Part shown: positions 13,301 through 28,300 of the stretch, one piece after another | How positions within the stretch are numbered: the stretch's first letter is position 1 | Layout: every line of letters begins with the position of its first letter | Assembly (NCBI GenBank): GCA_963995525.1 | Contig: OZ023206.1 | Coordinates: 61,936,994-62,000,993, forward strand | Length of the DNA: 64,000 nt | Direction of reading: 5' to 3' | Origin: Escarpia spicata | Lineage: Eukaryota > Annelida > Polychaeta > Sabellida > Siboglinidae | Position numbers and translations under genes: made by a program | The notes under the pieces: model-generated | Seen by the model: only the letters and a program-made list of their open reading frames with translations | Databases searched by the model: none | What the model was told of the DNA's origin: nothing

Positions 13301-16300
13301 AAGCTTGATCTGAAATATTAGTGGTGAAAAAATGTTTAAATATATTCGTGGTTAAATGTGACATCGTTAAAAAAATAATACCACAAAAATAAATTTATTG
13401 AGTTTTAAATGTTTTAATATTTTCTACAATGGGAACCGTACGTAATATTAACAAAGGGCGCAGCAACACAAAGAGGACAGCTCGTTCAGCTAAAGTGTGA
13501 ACAATGTGGCCGTCAGTCAGCAGTGATCGATGGACGGACAAGGGTTTACATTGAAAATGTCATTTTAAGATGAAAACGTTAATTTACCGAGATGTGAACA
13601 ATTACATAAAAAATTAGCACTGGGGCATACACCTTGAAGCTTTGTTGAAAGATCATGCAACACAGAATTGGATACCGGGTATGCTTCTGCTAGCAAGATG
13701 AAATACTGCATATTTTTTGAGATATTGTATATATTACACACATCAATCTCCTACTAAATGTTTACATGGAAACAGCAATTAAATTTTGTATCATTGCTCA
13801 ATGCAATTTTAAAGATTTTATTAATGAAAACCAACTTGGCTATGTACCAAAACTGCAGAAATCGTGCCAAAGACGAGAAGGTTGAAGCCACTGTAAGACC
13901 CTAGATGCCAGAGGTTAACAAATACACATAATTAATAATTACACTACACCGTGGGAGACAGATTTGTGGGCTGGCTTACTGCGACACCCATTGTGTGGAA
14001 CAATGTTTGCTTGATGCTCATAATTGATCTGACAGACGCATTGATCGCTCGATTAAGTATGCCTGGCGAGATATCTCGAGGGAGACATAAATATTGACAA
14101 CAGGTGACATTTGGCAAATGAATTATGATTTGACCACTGAGATCATGGAGGTGGTTGCGTTGGAGTATTGACTAAACCGAGGTCCAGTTCATGACCTAAG
14201 ATGTTACATAAATAGTTAAAGAGCTCCTTGAACCCACATTTACCTCGCAGGAACACCTGGATATGATGCATTATTTGTGTCAAATTTGGTTCCAAAGTGC
14301 TCCTTGAACATGTGTTTACGTCTCAAGAAGACACACCTCCCACGGCCTACATGGAGGGAGTGCCATGGCTCGATTGCAGTGGCGTCACCTGTGGGTGATT
14401 AAGCTAGAAGATTGACATGTTCGAAGGTAACCAATAATTCTGATAAATTTTACACTAACCGACTCCATAAAATCTACGGTATTTGCTGCCTGCCACCTCA
14501 CTCCAGTCCTGGGGGCTCCAGTCCTGGGGGGCAGGAGAATATGCAGTTTAGTTCTTTCAAGGTTGCTAGTTGGAAGAATTTGAGAAAGAAAGGAGGGAGA
14601 TAAAGGTGGAGGGAGGGGCTGCTGGCAGGGTACAGTGGAGGGAGGGGGCTGCCGACAGGGAGCAGTGGAGTTAGGGGCTGCTAACAGGGAGCAGTAGAGA
14701 AAGGGGGCTGCTGTCAGGGAGTAGTGGAGGGAGGGAGCTGCTGACAGGGAACAATGGGGGGAGGGGAAGCTGACAGGGAGCAGTGGAGGGATGTGGCTGC
14801 TGACAGGGAGCAGTGAAGGGAGGGGCTGCTGACAGGGAGCAGTGGAGGGAGGGGGCTGCTGACAGGGAGACTTAGAGGAAGGGGGCTGCTGACAGGGAGC
14901 AGTAGAGGGACATAGCTGCTGACAGGGAGCAGTGGAGGGAGGGGGCTGCTGACAGGGAGCAGTGGAGGGAGGGGGCTGCTGACAGGGAGCAGTGGAGGGA
15001 GGAGGCTGCTGACAGGGAGCAGTGGAGGGAGAGGGCTGCTGACAGGGAGCAGTGGAGGGAGGAGGCTGTTGAAAGGGAGCAGTGGAGGGACGGGGCTGCT
15101 GACAGGGAGCAGTGGAGGGAGGGGGCTGCTGACAGGGAGCAGTGGAGGGAGGAGGTTGCTGACAGGGAGCAGTGGAGGGAGAGGGCTGCTGACAGGGAGC
15201 AATGGAGGGAGGTGGCTGCTGACAAGGAGCAGTGGAGGGAGGAGGCTGCTGAAAGGGAGCAGTGGAGTGACGGGGCTGCTGACAGGGAGCAGTGGAGGGA
15301 GGCTGCTGAAAGGAGGCAGTGGAGGGAGGGGGCTGCTGACAGGGAGCAGGGAGGGAGGAGGCTGCTGACAGGGAGCAGTGGAGGGAGAGGGCTGCTGACA
15401 GGGAGCAATGGAGGGAGAGGGTTGCTGACAGGGAGCAGTGAAGGGAGGAAGCTGCTGACTGGGAGCAGTGAAGGGAGAGGGCTGCTGACACGGAGCAGTG
15501 GAGGGAGAGGGCTGCTGACAGGGAGCAGTGAAGGGAGAGGGCTGCTGACAGGGCGCAATGGTGGGAGGGGGCTGCTGACAGGAGCAGTAAAGGGCAACAA
15601 CACAAAGAGCAGGGCAATGGTACAGAAGCTAGACCTCACACGGTACAAGGGAACTATTCAAATGTCAGCTTAAGACACATCTTTTAAGACAGCATTTGAA
15701 GATAATTTATAAAATATTTTCATTCTAACTATTAAATATCGTCACTACGTTGTTAATTTTAAACTGCATTTTAATTATTTATTTAATGTAATTACTTGAT
15801 TGGTTTTAAAGCAGCAAATAATTTAAGTTTAGATAGCTAATTTTAGTCAATATTTAGCCGATACTTTAAGTTGTAGAAGTTATTTATTTACAAATGGATA
15901 TTTAGTTTTTGTGTTAGATTCTTATTATATTATACATTTTTTATATGTGAAATATTGATTGTACTGTAGCGATTATGTTTTAACAATGTTGTATTTTAAG
16001 CAAGTTTGAACAGGTTTTAAAACCCGGAGACATGGTGCTATACAAATAAAATTTATTATTATTATGAGGCTGAACAGACAGAGATGGCTCCCCTTCCGAT
16101 ATCCTTGGCCCAATTACCCAAGACTGAACTATGAACTGTGCTTTAGGTCTCAGAACAACTTGAGTCTATTGTATTCTTCCATCTTGAACCACATCAGTGT
16201 CGATATTTGTCTGACATAAAGTACGACACTACACTTGAGTCAAGATTATCTCACATATTATTCTCATAGGTAATGTTAATTAATTTTGCTGCCAACCTTG

Positions 16301-19300
16301 TAAACTTAATTTGACCGGTCCAGCTGGTCAGGCCAGACAGCCAAACCAGCTGGACTGGTCAAATCCAGTATTTCACATAGTAAAACAAGAGGAGAAATTT
16401 ATGTAGACATCTTTGCATTGTGAAGACATGTGAAAATACCCATTGCCTGCAAGGGTGACTAGTTGGTGTTTTGTAGGCAACTGTGTACGTTCACTGCCAC
16501 ATTTAGGTAAGAAACAAAGCAACCACGTTCTTAGTTCACTTACATGGCAGAGAATGTTATGTACAAATAGACTCAAGGATTGTTTAACAAAGATTATGTA
16601 ACTTTGAAGGGTTGTTTGTGATGCCGCGCGTGTTGTACATGCTTGCCCCGCACTACTTATCCAGACCACTGATCAGTTAGATTATGTATCTTGGAATGAT
16701 TGTAATTCGATTGTTCATATAAAACACAATATTCGGTTGAATTTCCAAAAAAGTAGCATTAAAAAAACAAATGGTAATATACACGTGCACAACCTCGATT
16801 ATAATTACCGGTAGATGCATTATATTAAAAAGTGAAAGTGCCTGAAAGTGTTGCATTGTGACAATGCCTCAAAATAAATAATATGACGGTTTGAGTCTTC
16901 CTCAGCCTTCCTAGACAGTACCCTAGATGTGATGTCACTGCCACCCGGCCTTATGTACACAGCCACCCCCACACCCCAGGTGATGATTCAATTACAAAGC
17001 GTGACACTAACACCCACCTGTAGAGGGCTTCACCTGTCAAACTAACTCTGAATGAAGCTCACAATACAATTAGTACTAGGCAATCTAACCACTGCGGGCA
17101 CAGAGACACGTGCCGGTCTCATCAGGTGATACGCGCCACTCCTGGTGGATAGCACCAATTTCATGAGGTGATATAAGCCCATCTTGAGGTGACATGTGTC
17201 ACTCTAGAGAAGGTGACAAACACCACTATTTTGAGGTGAGATGTGCCACTCTCATGAGGTGACACTTGCCACTCTCATGAGGTGACACATGCCACTCTCA
17301 TGAGGTGACACAAGCAACTCTAACGAGGTGACACATGTCACTCTCACGAGGTGACATGTGGCGCTCTCATCAGGTGACACATGGCACTCTCATCAGGTAA
17401 CACATCAGTTGACACGTGCCACTCTCACGAGGTAACATTTGGCACTTTCATAAGGTAACTCCTGCCACTTTCATGAGGTAAAATATGCCACTCTCATCAG
17501 GTGGCACGAAGGGGGATGGAAGGAGGGAGGGAGGGAGGGAAAAAGGAAGGAAGGGAGTGAGGTAGGGAAGATGGAAGACAGTGAGGAAGGGAGGGGAGAG
17601 ATGGAGAGGAATGATGTGGAGGGTGAGGTGAAGGGGGAGGGGATACTACGGGGAGGGAGGGAGGGGATACTACGGGGAGGGAGGGAGGGGATACTACTCT
17701 CCTTACATATGTTCTGAAGTAGACTTCACCACCAGCTCCGTGCCACATATTAGAGCCACTTTCCTGTCTGCTCAGTGAAGCAGACAAACTATTTTTATGA
17801 CATGTAAGACAAAACCTTCGGTTTAGAAGAGTGCAACATAAGACGTAAATAAAAAACACGTCAAGAGTAATTTTTTAAGGTAAATTCAAAGACTTTTAAA
17901 AGAAAGCCTTTATGAAGCCACCTAAAACAAGTAGGTTAATGAGCAATACAGAGTTGAAGCAACCAAGACAACCTTCAAAACACCGGATACTTGTTGTATG
18001 AACCAAAACGTGTTACTTCAAAGTGCACTATTTTGGTGTTTCCTGTGAGTCCCGGCTGTATCAACTTAAAGAGACGTACTGTGCCTCACAATGGCACTCG
18101 ATGAAAGCCAAAGCAAAAAAGAAAACAAAAACGTAACCTGACGAGCGCAGTCATCAAGACATGCAGGGACGCGAGACAGAAGAAACAAAAGAATACTATA
18201 GATACATCTCCATCATTAGGCTAAGGTTTATCTCTCTCAGGGCCCAACTCTGACCCGAGGTAGACTGTAACTGCACTGTTAGAAGCACAATGAATGCAAC
18301 ATTAGGGGCAACGACACAAAATGCTACACAGACGGAAGGTAAAGCCTCCTGATTTGGAGAAGCAAGACAGTGATGTCTTTGATGATTGTGTAACGACAGG
18401 TATCAAGACAGCCATATTGTTAGACCATCACTGACATGCACCAACACTGACTGAAGTTGGTGACAGACGGGGTTATCATCTGCAAGTGCTTTGTAAAGGC
18501 ATGTAACACCCCATATGAGGGGGTAGATCCCAGCTCTCTCATTCAATGCCCCTGTACTCCCACTACCCATTACTGTATGCTCCCTCACTATCACTGCCCT
18601 CACTCTCAGCACGCCTCGTGCACACACGCACATACACACTGCACTAATGCACGCACGCCATCAAGAACACACAAACCATGAACCAACTACAATGCCCCTA
18701 TTCTCGGGGCTACAACTTGAGGCCTGATGCCATGCAAGTATCATGACGGATCAGTAAATAACATCACATTGGACACCTATGCAACCAATCAAAGAACAGA
18801 GTCAGACACACAGACGGGCGATCTTGTCCAGGGGGGGCAAGCCCACTTTGCATTAGATGGTTCATTGCAAGTACGACATATAAATGGCATTAGAGTTATT
18901 TATTGCCCATATGTGCAGCATTATGTAAAGTTGAAAGTATGAACTTGGAGTAGGCACAAACAAAGCGATGTCTACGTGTCAACAAAAACCACACGCAATG
19001 TCAATTATTGATAAGTCGGGTTGAGATAAAAACAGCTATTTCTCATGGCCACACTCATTGTTCTATAACTCAATATTTATTGTGCAATGACATTAAATTC
19101 AGTTGAAGTTGACTGTTACGTAATGACTTGATATTGCCCACAGAAATGGACAGAGACTGCAGGGCAGGCAGGCAGGCGGGCGGGTGGGCGGGCAGACAGA
19201 CAGACAGACACTAGACATACATCTGGGATATCCTGGCTTATTTTGTCAAAAAAAGGTAGGGACAGAAGATGGACAGGGAGAGAGGATGGGCAGGGAGAGA

Positions 19301-22300
19301 GAATGGGCAGCGAGAGAGAATGAGCAGGGAGAGATGATGGGCAGGGAGAGAGAATGGGCAGGGAGAGAGGACGGGCAGGGAGAGAGGACGGGCATGGAGA
19401 GAGGACGGGCAGGGAGAGAGGACGGGCAGGGAGAGAGGACGGGCAGGGAGAGAGGACTGGCAGGGAGAGAGGATGGGCAGGGAGAGAGGATGGGCAGGGA
19501 GAGATGATGGGCAGGGAGAGAGGATGGGCAGGGAGAGAGGATGGGCAGGGAGAGATGATGGGCAGGGAGAGAAGATTGGCAGGGAGGGAGGATGGGCAGG
19601 GAGAGAGGATGGACAGGGAGATATGGGAAGGGAGAGAGAATGGGCTAGGAGAGAGAATGGGAAGGGAGAGAGGATGAGCAGGGAGAGAGAATGGGCAAGG
19701 AGAGGATGGGTAGGGAGAGAGAATGGGCAGGGAGAGAGGTTGGGCAGGGAGAGAGGATGGGCAGGGAGAGATGATGGGCAGGGAGAGAGAATGGGCAAGG
19801 AGAGAACATGGGCAGGGAGAGAGGATGGGCAGGGAGAGATGACGGGCAGGGAGATAGAATGGATAGGGAGAGCATGGGCAGGGAGAGTGGATGGGCAGGG
19901 AGAGATGATTTCAGGGAGAGATGATGGACAGGGAGAGAGGATGGGCAGGGAGAGATGATGGGCAGGGAGAGAAGATGGGCAGGGAGAGAAGATGGACAGG
20001 GAGAGAGTGGGAAAAATTGGGCGAGGAGGAGAGATGGAATGGAGGGAGGGAGTTAGGGAAGGAGGCAGGGATGGAGGAATGGGATTGAGGAAGGAATGGG
20101 GGGGAGAGAAGGAGGAATGGAGGGAAGGGGGAGGAATGGAGGGAAGGAAGGAATGGAGGGAGGGAGGAATGTAGGGAGGGGGGAGGAATGGAGGGAGGAA
20201 GGAATGGAGGGAGGGAGGAAGGAATGTAGGGAGGGAGGAATGGAGGGAGGAAGGGAGGAATGGAGGGAGGAATGGAAGGAAGGAGGGAGGAATGGAGGGA
20301 AGGAGGGAGGAATGGAGGGAGGACGGGAGGAATAGAGGGAGGGAAGAATAGAGGGAAGGAGGGAGGGAAGGAGGGATGAATGGAGGGAGGGAGGAATGGA
20401 GGGAGGAATGGAGGGAGGGAGGGAAGGAGGGAGGGGAGGGAAGGTGTGAAGAATGGAGGGAGGAAGGAATGGAGGGATGGAAGACATAAATAGCTTCCAG
20501 AATACCAATGCCTTAGACACCCTCAATAACATCAAAAAGAGGACTGTATTATCATTATGTAATATGTTGGAGACGATTTGCCTCCAGCAATATTTTCTTA
20601 CAAAAGTAGACTGAAATTTACTTTATAGGACACAGGCAACATCTGTCAACATGACTTCCTTGTCCACTTGTCAACTAGAGCCTGATGGGCAGCAAGGTAA
20701 TCGTCTCGTGCTGTCAACAGCAGTAAGGAACAGAGGCGACACCTGGTGAATGACGACAGCATCAGACATGTAACGTGAGAAATGTCACTAAACAGGCTGA
20801 CTTTGATGACTAAATCTGAACGAACTATGGCAATGGAACTTACAGAAGTGAACAAAACTAAACAATGGAACTTACAGAAGTGAACAAAACTAAACAATGG
20901 AACTTACAGAAGTGAACAAAACTAAACAATGGAACTTACAGAAGTGAACAAAACTAAACAATGGAACTTACAGAAGTGAACAAAACTAAACAATGGAACT
21001 TACAGAAGTGAACAAAACTAAACAATGGAACTTACAGAAGTGAACAAAACCAAACTGACTCAATAGGGCAGAGGATTGATTTCTTCTCTGCCCGCACTCC
21101 CTCCATGTCTCTCCCTTGCTGTCATTCTCACTGAACCCTTCACAGATGTAGAATTTCATGTCCGTTCTATGTACGAGTGCGGCCATTAACCTAATTGTGA
21201 CACTGTAAAGGTATAAACGTCTGCGCCCCAGGACTGTACCCCCAGGGCTGACACCACCAGCCAAGGGGGCGTGTGACCGACAGTACACCATGCTCCTGTG
21301 GCCAACAAACTCACATTTCGACAGTCCATTGGAATACTAATTGCCTATTATAAAACACATCAAAGGGGCGGGGTTGATACTGTCTCCATTTGTGATAAGA
21401 TTAGTTTGTTGTCCGCCAGTTTTTGTCCTAATGCATTGTGGGTTGTCGGCAGAAGTTGTAAACAAACAACCAAAGCCCAACTCATTAACCACTGATGTGA
21501 GAAAAACTAGAAAGCACATTAGAAATAAAAGCAAATACAAAAACTTCATCTAAAAATGGGCCAAGAAGCCCTGATGTCCTTTGGACTAATACGTCTATAT
21601 GTGACCCCGGCTGACCAAATGAGTGATAAGTCGGAAAAATTGTAACATTGTTTTCTTACATCCTTGTAAAGGTTGGGTAGGGTGCTTTATACGGTTTAAA
21701 AAATTATGACTGCTACAAAAATTAGCGAAGTTATGGAGCATTGAACATGGTAGGGGTCAAAAAGTGAAAATGAAGAAAACGGCTGTTTTATATTATATAT
21801 GCAAATGGATTGCATGGAAATATTACATGCATGACATTCAAATGTGGCACACAATGTGTATGTTATGTTGCAATGATACACTGGAAGTACAAATGTGCTG
21901 CTACAAAGACTTATCAAGTTATGCCAGATTATGTCTTTATGTATAAAACTAAGAGGACAGATTATTTTAGGGCAAAAGGTAGACTAAAGAAATCAAAAAA
22001 TGATGAAGCTAATGCAGAGTTAAGAGAAGTGGCTAGTGGGTATAAATGCTTTATAAAACAAATATCAAAATGCTACCATAAACAGTTACATGAAAACTTG
22101 TGCAACCTAAAACATAGCAAGCCTGCAGAATACTGGCATATACTTAATAAAGCAAGTAACAGCAGTGACAAATGTGTAAAAATGTACATGGATAAGTTTA
22201 TGAACCATTTTGAAAAACTCGGTGAAAAACCTGAAATTGAAACTGCAGCTAGTGAGATACCTTTTGATCCAAGAAAGATTTCCCAGTCAAACGAACACAT

Positions 22301-25300
22301 AAACAGACCATTCACACAAAATGAGGTACTAATGCAAATAACAAAACTCAAAAACAAAAAGGCATGTGGTATTGATGTTATAAATGAATACTTAAAAAAA
22401 AACAGGGCCAGGCTATGTCAGCCTTCTTCTCATGTGATGTAGCGGTACAGCGAGGTGAAAACTTGTCTCCTTTGTTAGTTGCTATTTATCTGAATGATTT
22501 TGAACATAGTGTTAGTCATAATTATAAGGGACTTGACATGGCAGCTGGTGAAATTTACCGCAACCTTAGTGCTGATGATGTAGACATTTTCTTGAAAATG
22601 TATGTTATACTATATGCTGATGATACTAGAATGATTCAGTCAAATACAGATTTCTTGTGTGTAGCGGAACTATGTCAAGTTTCTGGCACAATACACAACA
22701 TCTACTGTTGGGGGTGGTCTCAAGGGCCCTTCTCAAAACTACATCACTAGATAATGTAAAACTTTTGCACATTGGGGGCCCCTGAGGTGCACTTAGAATG
22801 ATTAAATCAAATACAGATTTCTTGTGTATAGTGGCAGCACCCTAAGATACATCTATGCAAAATTATAAAAAAAGTTGAACAGTTAAAAAAAAAAGGCAAA
22901 ATGTTACAAATTAGCAGCTTTTTGGGCCCTTGGGGCCCTACGGGGTCCTTAGAATGATTCAATCAAATACAGATTTCTCGTGCATAGTGGCAGTACCCTA
23001 AGATACATCTGGCAAAATTAGAAAAAAAGTTGCTGAACAGTTTCTGAGATACGGCAGCTAACGGCGGGTGGTGGACGTTGGACGTCGGACAGCAACCACT
23101 GAACGCAGAGTGATGGCAGTAGTCTCTTGGACCTTCGGCCAAAAGAACTAAAAATGAACCAGATCAGGTCCATTGCATTTGTCCAGTTATATAAATAAAA
23201 CTGTTCCATTTCATGAGCATTAACTCAAATAATCAACACTGACATAATGATTAAAAAATATGTCAGCACACAAGTATCACCTGCTAAAGAAGGTACAACC
23301 TTCTGAAGCTACACTGAGATTGCACTCAGTTCAAATGTTACATGAAATGTCAGGGGTTTGTTCGCACAAAACTGACTTAAATTGTGTTAGAGATTTACAC
23401 CACCATCATATCGAGACTTTGTTCAAGGTTTTGTTAAAATGATACATTATACCAGGTGGCACAGAATAGACTCCCACCCACAGTTAAATAGCGTCATAAA
23501 TTTATGAGTACATTTATGGAGATACAAATGCTACTTACCCAGACCAGCCGTGGGCAACTGAGAGATGTTTATAGCATTCGATTTGCCAAAAGCCATACTA
23601 AAATGTCTACAAAGTATTTGACCTACTGTAAAAATACTGTCCTATGAAACAGACACAATGACTTCTCTACATGCACTTATGATCATGGGATACAAAGGAA
23701 TCATTTTTATTGTGCAATTTTCATGTTTATGCAGTTCCAAGTATCTGCCCACATTTATTTATGTGCAGCTACATTCTGTATCTTGGATCACATTCACTGT
23801 TTACAATTATTGTTTAGTACCATAAAGTGGTAAATGATCTAACTAAAGTTGAAAAGTTACTGATTATTTCACTGTTTTTAACTCTAAAATGTGTAATTTA
23901 ATCATTATCTGTGGTGTGACTTACTTGAGTCAGGCCAATTTGACCCCTCGCTAATCTCCAGGGATGTCACACCCTCCATTTCATCCTGTCTAGAGCACAC
24001 TGCTCTGCTGTTAAAAGCAGGAGTCCAGTGTCCTGTCTAACTTGGTCACTCCACCTCGTCTGAGGCCTTCCTCTTTCTCTGTGTCTTTTAGTTTTCAATG
24101 AAAGCAATTTTTATTAGGTTTTTGTTTGGCATACGGCAAACATGTCAAAACCAGCAGAGTCTCCTATGTCTGAAGACGTATTTGTGGTGTAATTCCGGAC
24201 AATTATATATAATTATAAAACATATAATAAACAATGTATATAGATACATACACAGCACATATGCAATTCATTCTGTGTTTGTCCCACATCAAAACGGAAT
24301 GTGTTCTTACACAAGCGCTTCAGCCTCAGTGGTAGACATTACACAGTGTATCCCTGGACCTGTCAAACTAGCTCTCTGTAAACATTACTGTTTTTGTTTA
24401 CAATCTTCCTGTACACATGTCCAGTACAAACTGACCCCTTGACCAGTGTTCTGTTTGTGTTTTTGTGTTTGTAGATCTTCTTGAGACATGGACATGTCTA
24501 CAGCTGCAGCGGGGGTGGGGGGGGTTTAGCCAGACGGGTAATTACAACTTGTAAGACAGGTAAAATATAGAAGGAGCCAGCTCGACACTATATTAACTAA
24601 TAGTTCCAAGTCTAGGGGTCCATATTTAAGACTATCATTGGCACAATTGGTAGTGAAACAAATCGAATGGGGCTCTACGTCTGGCGGGAATCTGAGCAAT
24701 GTCTATGACTTGTGGGCAATGCTCAACTGGGGGATGTTCTTCCTCTAGTAGAGCATTGCTGTGCATCTAGGGGCAATGCTATACCCTGGGGGGAGGGGGG
24801 CAATGTCCTACCTCTGGGAGGACAATATTCTAGCTCTGGGGGGCAATGTTCTACCTCTGGGGAGAATGTTCTACTTCTGGAAGACAATGTTCTACCTCTG
24901 GGGGAATGTTCTACTTCTGGGGGGGGCAACATTCTACCTCTGGGGGGCAATGTTCTACCTCTGGGGGGCAACATTCTACCTCTGGAGGGCAACATTCTAC
25001 CTCTGGGGGGCAATGTTCTACCTCTGGGAAGCAATGTTCTACCTATGAGGTGTCCTTCCCCCAAGTAAGACACAGACAGTCTATGCAAACTGTCAATATT
25101 TGTCACCCAAGGAGATGCGCACATGGCTTAAAACTAGACCCAGAAACATTGTGATTGACAGCCAAGACAGGGGAGCCGTTTACACAGTGACGGCCTGTCA
25201 GCAGACTGGCCACTGTTGTTTAGGCAAATATAGCAGGAATGTGTATAAATATCTTTCTACGATGTTGCTTGTACACTACAAACAGCATGTCTCAAGAGGA

Positions 25301-28300
25301 ATGATTGCACATGTCGTGTTAAAGTCTATTTTAAGATTTCAAGTGCACTTAATTCATTCTCAAGCCCCCTTATGATCACGATGATCATGGTTGGTAAAAT
25401 TTGCGAAATAGTAAAGTTGCTAAGCTTTCTATGGTGTTATACATAACTGTGTTTATGGAGTTATACAACTGTGTGGTGTGTTAATATACACACAGGGTTA
25501 TATAACTGCTTGTGGTGTTATAATACTCTTTTTGACTTTTGTTTGTGGTATTACATAATGTGGAGAGTTAGACAGAACTCTCAACTGCCAGTGTGGAGAG
25601 TTACACAGAACTCTCCACTGCCAGTGTTGAGAGTTACACAGAACTCTCTACTGCCAGTGTAAAGAGTTAGACAGAACTATCTACTGCCAGTGTGGAGAGT
25701 TACACAGAACTCTCTACTGCCAGTGTGGAGAGTTAAACAGAACTCTCTACTGCCAGTGGAGAGTTACACAACTGGTTAGGTAATTCTCTTTCCCACATAT
25801 GCTATGGCCTGTCAGTAGCTCTGTATAAATATTCACTACGCGACCCGCAGTGATTCAAACCCATAAACTGTAACTACCGGCCGACTCCATCACAAAAAAC
25901 AGTTATTAGCAGTGACAACCGTTTGAGAGGTATCATGTATTCATACTCAAGACAGGGTTACGCTGAGTATTCCATCACAAAATCAAAGAGCTTCTGACTT
26001 ATGGTTTGGTGGTGACGCTTGTCAAAGAAATAAATCTTTCGGTTACTGCCGACAGAAATACCTGAGTGCTTTAAACTAACCAAACAGTTGGGGAGATAAA
26101 AGTGAGACATACACCAAGCTTTTCACTGACAACACCAGGCAGTCGGCTAAAAAATGGGCCAAGAGGCCCTGAAGTCCTTTGGACTATATTGTGAGTTTAT
26201 AATTATTAATAAAAATTGTTTTTGGTGAATCATAGTTACAGATCATTAGTGGAGACTATATGCATGCCAGTGAAGATACACCTGGAAATAAGATGTTTCA
26301 CAAAATGGCGACTACAGTAGATCCAGGCTACGAAATACTGTTTTGAGATTGTGCGAGATAAAATAGTTTGTCCAGAAAAGCATCAACTGACATACAAGGA
26401 ATGAATAATGCATCATGCACTGTATGATACACATCAAATACTCACCACAACATGGAAATAATTGGTTAATCTCTATAGAATAGAATGTACAGTATTGTAA
26501 TGTTATTGTTCTCTGAAACTCACAAATATCACTACGCCGTGCTCACAACTTCACTAGTTCCTTGGTCTGCCACTAGCAGCGCTGCATTCATAGTATGCAC
26601 TGGGGACCCATTGTCGCCCACCAGATGGCACATCCTGCACTCACAGGCTGTTTTCAAGAGTTAATTGGTTGAAAATAATTCAGGATTATTTTGAGGCATG
26701 GAGCACATACAACAATTAACAGTCTTAATTAAACACATTCGCACATTTTGTCCAATACATGAACAATGTACACATGCACATAGATCTATGAACATTTTGA
26801 TACATAACTATCAAGTGGACACATTATATTATGATTACTAAACAGTCTGCTGGTTTTGGCGGTATACAAATCTACTTTATCCCATTTTATCCTGAAGCTA
26901 GTGCAGACGAGTTGCAGCCAGTTCCTGTCCATATCCATGAAATCACTTTGTCAGCATCAGAAAATGACAGGCCTTCATTTAAAATGGATGTAACTTTATG
27001 ATTTCTTAATCATTTTAAAAATTTGATATACCATTAGAAATCTGATAAAATAAGCTAGGACGTTATATTGACAAATTAGTTGTTTGATAACATTTACTAT
27101 ATGTGGCATATGACAAAACATTTCCCAACAAATTCAAAGTTGTGTTGTGTTTTGTCACTTTACTTTTCACCAGACATTTTCTCCATGAAGGAGGCAACAT
27201 CTCAATGAGCAAGTTTATTTTATATTATACACCATTCTCCCTGGAAAACAATGGTATAAAACTTGTTCATGTATCTTGGATATCTGTCTCGTTATCTACA
27301 ATTCTGTAGTAACACCCTATGCGAAAGAACAGAATGGCAGCGTGTGGCATCACTGAGCGGATTTATGCAAATTTCTGAAAAATCTTCCCTCAACTATATC
27401 TATTTTTGTATTTTCCTTCTTATAACAAATAAACTAACAAACTAAAGTACTGAAGTTGGTGAACATTTCGATGTAAATTTATTTGTGAAACAGTTACTGT
27501 TGTTGAAAGAAACATTAAGTTTGTTGCCGCTGAAATGCTTCGTGGCGCCAAGTGGGCATAAATAGGTGCCGTTGTCGGTTCACTCTAATTCGAAGCCTTC
27601 AAAGTACATTTTCACGGACAAATATCGCACCAGTTAGCATACCCGTGCATATTATATCATCTATCCGCTTGTCTGCCTCCTTGTTATCACCAGTATGAAA
27701 TAAATTAGCCGAGTCATCCTTACATTTTTTTCTTTAAATTTTACGATGTTTGGGATTTGTCCGCCGCCGTTGGTTTCGATTGACATGGGGGTAGCCGACT
27801 TCTACGTCAAATAACCAATGAACGGCGCTGATTTGATGATTCCTACGTATTTCCCAATGACGACAAGATACTGACGTCATTCAATGTTAATCAACCAATA
27901 GGGATCCATACCACTACATGCAGACTACGAATAGAATCGTATCCTGGATACAACTACGACTAGAATCATATCCTGATAAAATGGGTTAAAGGTTGTTTAA
28001 GAAAATGTGCACACATGGAATGTGTAAATTAGAGAAAATAGGCAAATATGTGAAAATTTGACATTTTTGGGGGCCTAAGGTGCCCTTAAAATGATTAAAT
28101 CAAATACAGATTTCTTGTGTATAGTGGCACTACCACATTAAATGTCTATGCAAAATCAGTGAAAAAGTTACTGAAGAGTTTTTTGGAAAAGTTGGCAAAA
28201 TGTGAAAATTTAGCATTTTTGGGGGCCCTGAGGGGCCTATTAGAATGATTCAATCAAACACAGATTTCTCATGCATAATGGCAGTACCCTAAGATATGTC

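Noticed and set aside
14385..15673. Proline/serine-rich frames of 410, 258 and 162 codons
   Set aside because: By-products of the 30-bp purine-rich minisatellite, inside a GINS4 intron.
19184..20535. Several 107-186 codon frames rich in Gly/Arg/Glu or Ser/Pro/Leu
   Set aside because: A 17-bp unit keeps all plus frames open; sequence composition is that of the repeat only.
20827..21052. 32-bp repeats resembling a CRISPR array
   Set aside because: Units are contiguous with no unique spacers, and the DNA is animal nuclear sequence.
27530..27960. Possible internal promoter with GGCATAAATAGG
   Set aside because: No open frame, exon or transposon start is linked to it; a single TATA-like word is too weak.
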